Origin: Margaritifera margaritifera | Taxonomy: Eukaryota > Mollusca > Bivalvia > Unionida > Margaritiferidae | Reading direction: 5' to 3' | Length of the DNA stretch: 64,000 nucleotides | Assembly (NCBI GenBank): GCA_029931535.1 | Contig: JAQPZY010000984.1 | Location: forward strand, 124,001-188,000 | In this document: piece by piece, positions 22,991-31,865 of the stretch | How the letters are laid out: each line of letters starts with the position of its first letter | Numbering within the stretch: position 1 is the first letter of the stretch | Notes under the pieces: model-generated | Databases searched by the model: none | What the model was told of the DNA's origin: nothing | The model's input: the letters and a program-made list of their open reading frames with translations, nothing else | Position numbers and translations under genes: made by a program

Positions 22991-24508
22991 CGACATGCAT
23001 TTATAACACTTCAATAAGATTTTGATTTTGAAGTGAATTTAATTTATTTTTTGAATTACTGAATCAATGCTTGACTTTTGCAATGTTCCAGTCCTCATTG
23101 TATTCAGTATAAACATTGTAATGTTTTAATTTCTTTAAGATTTTATTTAACTTTTGACCTTATTCTTATCTTGCCAGCTTCAGTTCTATGAGGTATATGA
23201 TTAACAGTTTTATCTTTCGGTAGTTAAGTGACTTTCATTCTTTGTTTGGTTTAATGGATTATTAGTCACTGATCTTTTAAATTTATGATAGATGATATAA
23301 CTTTTAATTTGATCATAAATGCTTAGGGTGTTAAGAAAAATATTGGTAGCCTAGGATTGTTTGGAAAATAAAGTTGATGGCGTGGGAACTTTTGAAAATC
23401 AAAACTATGGATGGCAACCTCTGTGTGGTGTATTGTTTATTGAGAAATTAAAAATTGGGGAATATTACCTTCTGTTGGTCTAGGGCTTTTGAATAATGAA
23501 AAATGATGTTTACGTTTTGACACTATTTCCCGTTTAGTCCCAACGCTAGTCGGTAAGCAGGTAGAAAACTAATCAAAATTATATCCCTTATCCTCTAAAG
23601 TGATCATTCAGGTCATGTGACATTTTGATCAGACAGGTAACTTTCTGAAGTTCCCATCCCTGGGGTCTGGATAGAATGTTCAGGGAGTTTTCAACACTAC
23701 TTGTATGAAATAAATCACATTACTTCTAGGATGTATTTGGCCATGCATTGCCCGTCTCTACAATTTCTTTTTCTTCTAGATTTAGACTGGATATATACCA
23801 CCCAATTTATAATTATTTGGCTGTAGTGCCCCTACTTTCGCCTCCCCCCCCCCCCGACTGCCTATGCATGCTAGTTCATTTATTAATCTTCCTTTCCTTG
23901 CTCGTATCTCCATACATGTCACTGTCTTACACAACCCCCATGAAAACTAAAAATATTACTTCTAGAATTCAATACGAAAGATATTACTTGTGCACGTAAG
24001 CTCATATTAAAAAGAAAAACTAGATTTGAAATTTTTTCTGAATTTAAAACTAAAATACGCACTAATTCAATTGGCAAGGCATGCCTTCTCTAGGATCTGA
24101 GAATGTTTTAGAAAGAAGAGAGATTGTGTTGCCATCCAAATCTCCATTTCCTCAATATCTATAGAACATATTGGGCCATCATACTGAAAACATACAAACA
24201 ACCAATTCATTTTTTCTCTAAAGGTCGAGCAGGAACGATGACAACAGAAGATCTGTCCACGATCAAATGAATCAATGCTAGTTTTTATTTTTACAGGTAT
24301 GAAAAAGACGTCGTTTGTCAGTTGTTGTTTTTTTCTCTCATGTATGAAAATTTAATTTAAAAAAAAAACCCACATGGAAACAAATTACACCAACTACTGA
24401 TTTTCTTTATTCTCTTAACTTTCGGATCGTAAGTATCATAGTTAGTAAAAATCACATTATCCAATGAGGTATTGAAAATTAAGCGTTATTTTGGTCAGAT
24501 CTCTGACA
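22991..24508. other. AT-rich stretch, nothing recognised
   Basis: No domain, RNA gene or tandem repeat seen apart from a C-run at 23845-23855. It lies between the virus-like block and the right 106-bp inverted repeat. Confidence 0.4.
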
Positions 24509-24613
24509 AGTGTTTTCCGGAACCAGGTGTTTCACCTGCTTACGTGCAATGATGTATCGCCTTACCTAACGTGCATGCAGTTGAACACAAAACTATACCA
24601 CACGACATTGACG
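24509..24613 (-). repeat. Right copy of 106-bp inverted repeat
   Basis: Reverse complement begins gtcaatgtcgtgtggtatag and matches 16287-16392 through to aaaacactt. Beyond the match on each side the two loci differ. Confidence 0.8.
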
Positions 24614-24711
24614 TTTACTGCGCTGCTGCAGTCATCATCTGCTTATTTGGGTACTGCAAGTGGTTAAAAGACGGACGACATATGTTGGCATTAACACCAC
24701 CTCTGGTCAAC

Positions 24712-25095
24712 TTATCCTGTTAATAAGTCGATATAGAAAAGACGTTATGTCGCCTTAAGATTTAGATTAGTCGACTTATTTCTCGTCTGAAGATGACTCA
24801 TTTGTAGCTATGTCGACAAATTTGAATAACCAAGACGACTTATTTAAGTGTATAAGTAGCAGAAATATACCACCACATATGACATAAGTGGGCATTAATT
24901 TATGCCCACTTATGGTCAAACTGTCCTCTCATTAGGTCGACAAAAACAAATGGATATGTTGACTTAGATTTTACATAGTTTGACATATTTCTCGTCTTAA
25001 GACGACTCATTTACAATTATGTCAACATATTTTAATGATTAAGTCCGCTCATTTAAGTGGACAAATGGCAAGTGGTTGGCCGAAATCGACCACCA
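24712..25095. repeat. Two diverged ~180-bp direct repeats
   Basis: Copy one (24712-24875) and copy two (24914-25095) share the order gtcaac/gtcaaa - aagtcga/aggtcga - tatttctcgtct - gacgactcattt or gatgactcattt - gtcgaca/gtcaaca - attta(a)gtg - accacca. They are separated by a short hairpin. Likely the interior of a non-autonomous repeat element; nothing coding. Confidence 0.7.
24883..24914. repeat. Perfect 13-bp hairpin
   Basis: Arms cataagtgggcat (24883-24895) and atgcccacttatg (24902-24914) pair perfectly around a six-base loop. It sits between the two direct repeats. Confidence 0.9.
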
Positions 25096-25162
25096 TACAA
25101 TTATTATCAGCGATCATCCTTACTTAAGTATTTTAAAATAGTCCGCACAGGTACCATCTGTA

Positions 25163-25362
25163 CTCGCTTATAAGTCAAGTCCAACCGCAAGCTACACAGG
25201 CCAGATCAGACGTCTCGTAATGCGCCGGTAGATCTGGGTCTTTGCAGTTTGTTAGGAGTAATCGGTGTAAACCAACAACTTAGGCCCTGATCTGCCGGCG
25301 CATTACGTGACGGCCGATCACGGTCTATGTTGCTTTAAGGTGAACTCGATTTATAAGCGAGT
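25163..25362. repeat. Foldback element with ~80-base arms
   Basis: Left arm 25163-25241 starts ctcgcttataagtc and includes taatgcgccgg; right arm 25281-25362 ends tttataagcgag and includes ccggcgcatta. The arms are imperfect reverse complements around a ~39-base loop. This has the architecture of a foldback MITE, with GC-rich arms in AT-rich surroundings. Confidence 0.75.
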
Positions 25363-28300
25363 GCAACCGGTAAGTGTCAGAATGACATTATAAACATAAT
25401 GTAATAAGTTTTTCCTTCTTCCCAGCAAGCGCTTGTAAGATTTATCTTTTAATGTGAAATAATACATCTAGCTGTGTAAATTTGAAATAAAAAAATGCCA
25501 GCTGATTAAAAGAGGAGAAAATATCTATCTTATATCGTAAACAGTCTCACAAGATGTCTCCTTTACAAAGAATACACTCCTCGTATAGATGCTCACTAAA
25601 AACAAAAACAAAAATGACCAACTGTAGCATTTCCGATTAAATACCTTGCTCATAAAATAGTTAGAAACAAGAAGATATTTTCATCGTGACGTCCCGAACA
25701 TGACCAAATATGCTAAAACAGTCAATCAGCTTCTCCAGATTTAATCCGATACACGGTAATTTGACAGAAATAATGAAGGTATTTCATGCTTCCCATAGTC
25801 CCTCAAATTGCTTAGAAGCCGTTAAGTTATCGGGTAATGAAGGAAAAGAAGGATCGCTTAAGAAAAAGTTATTCCCAAAGTTCTGACAAACCAGGAAAAT
25901 AGTGGATACTCTTTTCTTTAGGACCGGCCAATAAATTTTTAAAGGATAAGAAAGCTCGCAGGTAACTGGCTTCTAGACATTGGTACAATGCTCAAGCATT
26001 TAATATATTTAGAATCGTTTGAGAAAACATGGCCTTCTGTTAAGCCCTCTGATATTTATATTGAAGAACCTTTTGACGATGTTACATCTTTTCTACAAAA
26101 GCATGGTTTGATATAAAACATGCGTTTAAGCAACAAGAGTAGTCTCTGTTAAGAAGCTGGTTAAAGATAGAATAAATATACTGTAGCTTTTTATCTGCAA
26201 ATCATTCATTACTCTTTCTAGCTCTGTGCGAACAAAATCAATGTTAAAGAATACCTGACATAAACTGAAACAACAATCATAACGATAGGCGAATACTTAG
26301 ATAAATCAATGAAAATAAAAATCACTAAAAAAGAGAAAGTTCAAGTCTTATGGTCTTCCAAAGTTCTCAAAATAACCTGGTTTATGAGCGTCATAGGAAT
26401 TGTTGGTGTTTAACTATAAATAAGTAATATTCGATTTTGGCCTCAGAAAAGATCATATCTCTCAAACATTAAAACAAAAGGGAATTTGATGCCTTGGCTT
26501 TGTAAATGAAAGTTTTTTCTGGACTACTGGACTTTCATGAACGTAAACAAGTCGGTCGCTTTATTCTGGATACTCTAGAAGCTTTAAATTAAATCAAACA
26601 TCTCTGCACATGTATTGAAACATGGCAGTGCTTTGATTGCATTATTTATTTTAAAATCTTACTTACGTTCCAAAACATACATTTTCATTCTGGTAAATCT
26701 AGTCTTTCTTTCTTTTGCAATCGTAGATATTCCAACGTTTCATGATATTCATGGCATTGTAGATCTCTGTGGACAGATTACACAGGGTAGACAACAAAGC
26801 ATGTCTTGTCTAGTAATATGGGCAAAATGTAGCATGACGGATATTCAAACGTAGCTTAGACGTTCTCACATACTAAATGCATTAAACAATTTTTAGCTAC
26901 ATCGACACATTGAACAGCACTTTGGGGACTTGGTTAATATAGACAGGCTTCAACTATTACACAACCGAATAGAAATGTGCTAAGATCATGTTTATAAGTG
27001 TAGCATGGTAATGTAAGATTATTTTTGCTAGCCAGAGCACAAAATGCCAAACATGAAATGCACGGTCATTTGTTTCAATCCCTGCATTGTTTTCCCAGTG
27101 TACATGTGTAAATCCCTTTAATTCGCTTCTGAATTACTAATTGTAAGAATTATTATGAGTAATAGCACTAGAACAGGCTGCAATAACTGCGGTTGTCGCC
27201 CACAGATAAGCGCCTTTCATGAAAGTAAAACCAGGGCAGTAGACATTTGTTAACGGATCTGTATTGTTGCTATAACTATGGTAATTTGGTGTAAGGGACG
27301 TAACGCTCACAAATCAAGGATAACGTATATCTTGGACCTCTTTCTGTTATTTGCACAATGTGCCTTAAGCGCTTGAGTGATACCGATAACATTGATCAGG
27401 ACGTTGTTTAAAAGGTCGTTAACACATTTTAAAAGTCCTACACACTCTCACACACACACTCCGCCCCCCCCCCCCAATTAACTTTTTCATTGCTCAGATA
27501 CTGCTGATGATATTATTTCTATTCCAGTAGCAGATTCTCTGCACACCTATCTAGAGCAAAGAACTCATGACATCATGGAGCCCAGGCTATAGGGAACACT
27601 GGAGTATGGACATTGGTTCATTTATAATTCAATAATTCATATCCTCAGCTAAAGGGCCCTTTTCCTGCATCGAGTCACTTCAGCATGCATGTTTCATATA
27701 TTCTCAATAAGATATAGGAAGTGACTTAAAAAAAGGACTATACACGTATCCACTTTTAAGTGTACAAGAACTACACTCATTCTTTTAGAGTTATGCATTT
27801 CTTCTAAAAGTGTTAATGAAATACGAAATCAGCGAGTCAGTTGAGGAACATGCATTCATCATATTGGGCTAATTTGTACCGCTTATCCGATAATAGGTTA
27901 ACAAATCAGCCGAAAAAGAAGTATCGTTCAAATTGGACAACTCTCTTGCGCCTGATGCGCAAAAAACTAAATATGGCAAGATAGCATTTGATATTTTACA
28001 TACTATAAATGGTATACATTTTATTCAGTGAATTCTCTATCTAGAAAAGTACAAGGACTGTTTCTTCTCCAGGTCTATTTGTTTTACGCAAGCAAGGTTA
28101 GACCAGTCTCGTTGGTAGGACATTGGGGTACAGGTACAGATTCAAGCCAATCTTTTCTGAGTGTTGCGTCATACCTAATCTGCATTAAGGGGGTGATGCA
28201 GTGAGGGGGTGTGAGGGGTGGGGGCTATGAATGGATCCATCTCAGAGCATGCCAGAGGGACCCATTCGACCTTCGTTACCGATGGCGAGTATACAGCCCA

Positions 28301-28633
28301 CCTAAAGTCATGAATGCCGTTGGGGAAGATAAGTTTTGTAATCTCAGATTAAAGAACTTGGATCATGCCCTCCCCCCGAGGTGGAATTCTTATGCCAGTA
28401 TGGGCGTGTACGTCAGCTCTAATTGCAGGGTTGACACTGACGGGCCAGGAAACCGTTTGGGTAGGCAATATAGCCCCTTGAGTCCCCTTGAGTCCTGACC
28501 AAGGCAAAACTACGGCCAATTTAATTCCATCAGCTAGGGGTTCAGAAGAATACCTTTGTTAAAAAAACATGTATGGAATGGTACTTTTTATGTCATCTTT
28601 TCATTAATTGTTGTTGCAGAAATTGCTAGCATA
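25363..28633. other. Long non-coding stretch
   Basis: Mostly AT-rich. Holds a short coding-like fragment near 26 kb, (CA)n and C-runs near 27445-27475, and a GC-richer stretch at 28.1-28.5 kb with a partial triplication of ccccttgagt. The 28.1-28.5 kb part may be an uncharacterised repeat but has no internal evidence of type. Confidence 0.35.
25952..26113 (+). other. Coding-like 54-codon fragment, unknown
   Basis: Open frame ending in a TAA at 26114-26116, with residues such as NWLLDIGTMLKHLIYLESFE then TWPSVKPSDIYIEEPFDDVT. Amino-acid use looks like real protein rather than AT-rich noise. There is no start codon upstream in frame and I recognise no family. It could be a pseudogene exon or part of an element. 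Confidence 0.3.
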
Positions 28634-28754
28634 TGCTATGTATAATTAACCTATTATGAGTGTTTAACCTCGTCCATGATAGTAAGTCGCACTTTAAAGT
28701 CCTGGTTAATTGGTAAACACCTTGTTGTCGGCATTTGAGGTCAAGGCCAGAAAC
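28634..28754 (+). repeat. Left LTR, truncated
   Basis: Begins tgctatgtataattaaccta and matches the right LTR through ctattatg..tgtttaacc, tccatgatagtaagtcgcac, and ggtaaacaccttgtt up to gaggt. The ~190 bases that follow in the right LTR are missing here, so the primer-binding site comes early. Confidence 0.75.
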
Positions 28755-28772
28755 TGGGGGCTTGTCCGTGAT
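28755..28772 (+). other. Primer-binding site, proline-tRNA type
   Basis: tgggggcttgtccgtgat matches the usual TGGGGGCTCGTCCGGGAT complement of the proline tRNA 3' end at 16 of 18 positions. Its position next to the left LTR supports the call. Confidence 0.7.
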
Positions 28773-28855
28773 GTGAATTTCTTTTAAATTACAATTTAAA
28801 TTGGCTTTGTTTCGGAATTTTCATTGTCCCTGGTAAAGATTTTTATTTCACCCAT

Positions 28856-29290
28856 TTGAAACTTTTTAGTGAAACCAGCAAGCATTCAAAATGTTATCTA
28901 AGGCCGAGAACTTTGTTTAAGTCCTATTCAGGTAGGATTAGAGTTTATGAAAAAGTCTATCTCTTAGCAGTTTTTTTGGGTAAAAAAAACCCATCTCAGT
29001 CTCATATGAGTACTTCCAAATTTCAATACGGCACAACTTTTAGAAATCAAACATCTGATAAGACTGATCAGAGATCCTTATCTCTTCCGACGTGTACTTG
29101 CTGCAAAAAGAAAGGGAACGTTATTTCTGATTCCTACAGGGTGAAAATTAAGCATCAAAAATCCTTATCTCTTCCTACGTACAATTACTGTAAAAAGAAA
29201 GGACACGTTATTTCGGAATGCTACAGGTTGACAAATAAGCAACAGAATAAAGACAGAGCTATTCTAAATGCTCTTATTTCAAAGAGGTAA
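28856..29290 (+). pseudogene. Gag remnant with duplicated zinc knuckle
   Basis: An open frame of 144 residues ends in two copies of a CCHC knuckle-like block. The first reads CTCCKKKGNVISDS, having lost the His and last Cys. The second reads NYCKKKGHVISECYRL, having lost only the first Cys. The copies come from a tandem duplication of roughly 80 bases (each starts with ccttatctcttcc). The upstream part of the frame has no recognisable capsid sequence, so most of Gag is lost or shifted. Confidence 0.75.
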
Positions 29291-29399
29291 AGGTCACGGT
29301 CTTCTATTGAAAGCAATTCATGTGTTTAGTCCAACAAAGCCCAGTCTGATTCTATTTTGGAGACTTATGAACCATTTATGTCAGAAGGTTCTATATCAC

Positions 29400-29836
29400 T
29401 TATTGGTGATTCTGCCAAACCTATCCCTAATAAAATATTAAGGGACACAGGAGCTTCTTAAAGTCTTGTATTATTAGGTACTTTGCCTTTTTCTGAGTTT
29501 TCTTCTTTTAGTGAAAGTGTTCTTATTCAGAGAGTAGAGTGCGGTTTTTTATGTTGCTGTCCATTGTGTCAATTTGACATCAAACTTAGTTTCCGAACTT
29601 GTGACTGTCGGGGCAGTGACTTCTCTACCCATCGAATGTATCCATTTATTGCTAGGCAATGACCTAACTGGAGATAATGTCGTGGTTAATCCACTTGTAA
29701 CTGATCAGCCTTGCTTGGATCAAAGAGCTGGTCCTATTGAGATCGAAATCCTTGATTTGCATGCTGCTTGTGCAGTTACCAGAGCTATGGCAAAAAGAGA
29801 TCTTGAGAATGATGTTGATCAGGAAATTATTCTTTA
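29400..29836 (+). pseudogene. Aspartic protease remnant
   Basis: A frame near 29430-29475 reads ILRDTGAS followed by a stop, then SLVLLGTLPFSEFSS. DTGA is the retroviral-type catalytic motif. After a shift, an open frame (29574-29834) continues with LPIECIHLLLGNDLTG, where LLLGNDL is the flap-distal ILG-type block, and ends with CAVTRAMAKR, a linker typical of this group. The stop inside the active-site region makes it non-functional. Confidence 0.8.
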
Positions 29837-29939
29837 AGCTGACACATTTATTGGTCAGTCTTTTGATGAGGTCACTTTTTTCATAGCATTAATCAGCCAA
29901 TAAGTATTGATCACAGTGATCCTCTTTTTACTACTCATT

Positions 29940-30720
29940 CTCTCTGTTCTAATCAGGGTGACAAACGACAACCACCCGTTGTCAAACAGGAACAAGATCC
30001 TGAGATCTCCTGCTTCTTTCAGATGGATATTAATGAAACTGAAGCCATACAAGTCCGAGATTGTTATTTTGTGAAAAATGGGGTCCTTATGAGACAATAG
30101 AGACCACCTGAGGTACCCGCTGGTGATGAGTGGTCAGTGAGCTATCAAATTGTCGTTTCGAGGTTATATCGACAGAACATTCTTAGTCTAGCCCATGAAA
30201 CTCTCTTGGCTGGTCATTTAAGAGTCAATAAGACTTATCACAAGATCTTGAATCATTTTTATTGGCCGAAACTTAAAAGTGATATTTCTAAATACTGTAG
30301 ATCTTGTCACACTTGTCAAATGGTAGGAAAACCCAACCAGAAGATACCTAAGCCTGATCTGCAACTGATTCCTGCATTTGACGAACCATTTAGCAGAATA
30401 ATGGTAGACTGTCTCGGTCCCTTACCTAAGACCAAGTCAGGCAACCAATACTTGTTGACCATAATGTGTGCGTCTACAAGATTTCCAGAGGCAATTCCTT
30501 TGATAAATATTAATACTAAAACCATTGTAAAAGCTTTGGTAAAGGTTTTTTTCACTTGTTGGCCTTCCCAAATCTGTCCAGTCTGATCAAGGGTCAAATT
30601 TTATACATGGTAATTTTCCAACACGTTATGCATAAATTAGGTATCCAACAGTTTAATCCTTTGCCTACCACCCTGAAAGTCAAGGTGCTTTAGAAAGATT
30701 TCATCAAACTTTGAATAATA
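29940..30720 (+). pseudogene. Integrase remnant
   Basis: The zinc-binding HHCC region is intact as HETLLAGHLRVNKTYHK followed by CRSCHTC (about 30197-30318). The core follows with IMVDCLGPLPKTKSGNQYLL (first catalytic Asp near 30409), STRFPEAIPL, then after a frameshift near 30550 the SDQGSNF block (second Asp near 30585). The third catalytic region (ESQGA then ERFHQT) is readable near 30677-30708 with a stop between. Compared with the family, only short deletions are seen. It lies upstream of the reverse transcriptase, the diagnostic order for this element. Confidence 0.88.
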
Positions 30721-30759
30721 TGATTTGGTCATATTGTTTTAATTGAGGAAAGGACTGGG

Positions 30760-31368
30760 ATGATGGTGTTCATTTGCAGTAAAAGTAACTGGAGTTCACC
30801 ATGTATGTTTGTGGCTCAACCAGATAATACATTCCGCATGTGTACTGACTATAGAAAAGTCAACAGTGTCACCAAAAGGGATCTATTTCCAATGCTAAGA
30901 ATAGATAAGTGCATCGACAAAATTGGAAATGCTAAATATGTCACCAAGTTTGTCCTTTTACAAGGATTCTGGCAAATTACACTCACCTAAAGAGCAAAAG
31001 AAATATAAGCATTTGCAACGCCAGATGGGCTTTATCAATGTAAAGTGATGCCTTTCGGTATGAAAAATTCTCCGGCAACATTCCAGTGTTTTATTAACAT
31101 GATACCATCCGGTCTAGATAATTGTGACGCGAACATCGATGACGTCATCATCCACAACGACACCTGGGAAGATCACTTGGAAACCATTCTGAAATACTTC
31201 AATTGACTTAGTGATGCAAGTCTGACGATTAATTTATGCAAAAGTGAGTTTTGACATGCTTGTATCACATTTTTAGGACATATTGTGGGACAAGGTCATG
31301 TTAAACCTATAGAAGCTAAGGTCAAGGCTATATCTGAATTGCCGGTGCCTAGTAGTAAAAAGAACTAG
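30760..31368 (+). pseudogene. Reverse transcriptase remnant
   Basis: Opens with SNWSSPCMFVAQPDNTFRMC followed by TDYRKVNS (fingers), then FVLLQGFWQITLT where the family has FDLLKGYWQ: the first catalytic Asp is Val here. A stop follows, then PDGLYQCKVMPFGMKNSPAT and ANIDDVIIHNDTWEDH, in which the catalytic IDD pair is kept. After another stop comes the thumb start FLGHIVGQGHVKP. The region ends at ELPVPSSKKN, where homology breaks off; RNase H and connection domains are absent. Confidence 0.88.
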
Positions 31369-31553
31369 TGCACTCTCAAGTATATAGAAATGCTATATTG
31401 TTTTATTTTGCGTATATTTTGTGTAATTCAGTTGAGTGTCATTCATAAGACATCTTCCTATGTAATTTTGATTATGCTATCATATGGATATTTGACAAGT
31501 ATGTAAAAAAAAAGAAGCTTTTTTGCATAAATCTTTCTTTTGTATGAGGGGAG
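31369..31553. other. Non-homologous spacer and polypurine tract
   Basis: Short AT-rich stretch replacing the deleted RNase H region. The purine tract gaggggagg lies directly before the right LTR. Confidence 0.5.
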
Positions 31554-31865
31554 GTGTATGTGTAAGTAACCTATTATGTTTGTTTACCTTGTCCATGATA
31601 GTAAGTCGCACTTTAAAGTTCTGGTCAATTGGTAAACACCTTGTTAACAGCATCTGAGGTAAAGACCCGTCTTGTTAACAGTTATTCACAACTAGTTTGT
31701 TTGTTGTTTTTTTCCACAAAAACAACGCACTTTCTCTTGCGTTGTTCGTTATTAGAATATGTGTATAAATACAGACTTTATACTCATTTATTCATTCCTC
31801 TTTTAAATCCTGTTTTAAAATAATTCCTGTTTTAAAACCAGTCCTTGCGAATCTGTTAATGATCA
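31554..31865 (+). repeat. Right LTR
   Basis: Begins tgtatgtgtaagtaacctat. Contains a TATA-like gtgtataaatacag (about 31759-31772) that would act as promoter. The end at ...aatgatca is proposed from the TG...CA convention; the exact end is uncertain because the left LTR is cut short. Confidence 0.65.

Larger units (their letters stand above)
16287..24613. mobile_element. Candidate virus-like (Polinton-like) composite element
   Basis: The proposed outer ends are two ~106-bp inverted repeats listed separately. Inside, GC-rich blocks (16.4-16.9, 18.8-20.46 and 22.3-23.0 kb) hold broken structural genes resembling those of Polinton-like or related DNA viruses. These alternate with AT-rich blocks (16.9-18.8 and 23.0-24.5 kb). 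One set of structural genes is on the minus strand, and part of it is duplicated in inverted orientation on the plus strand. An RTE-like LINE has inserted into the minus-strand set. No polymerase, integrase or packaging ATPase was recognised, so membership in Polintons is an inference from the structural genes. Alternatively it could be an integrated viral fragment to which the 106-bp repeats are unrelated. Confidence 0.45.
28634..31865 (+). mobile_element. Gmr1-like Ty3/Gypsy LTR retrotransposon, broken
   Basis: Two related LTRs (left one shortened) bound a coding region in the order Gag zinc knuckles, protease, integrase, reverse transcriptase. Integrase before reverse transcriptase is the Copia-like order. 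Within Ty3/Gypsy it is known from the Gmr1 group, and the protein sequences here are Gypsy-like, not Copia-like. A primer-binding site matching proline tRNA follows the left LTR, and a purine tract (aggggagg) precedes the right one. RNase H is missing: RT homology stops at about 31365, 190 bases before the right LTR. Stops and frameshifts occur in every gene. Confidence 0.88.

Noticed and set aside
28105..28500. GC-richer segment with an open frame of 95 residues
   Set aside because: No recognisable domain or element ends; could be an unknown repeat but nothing in the sequence proves it.
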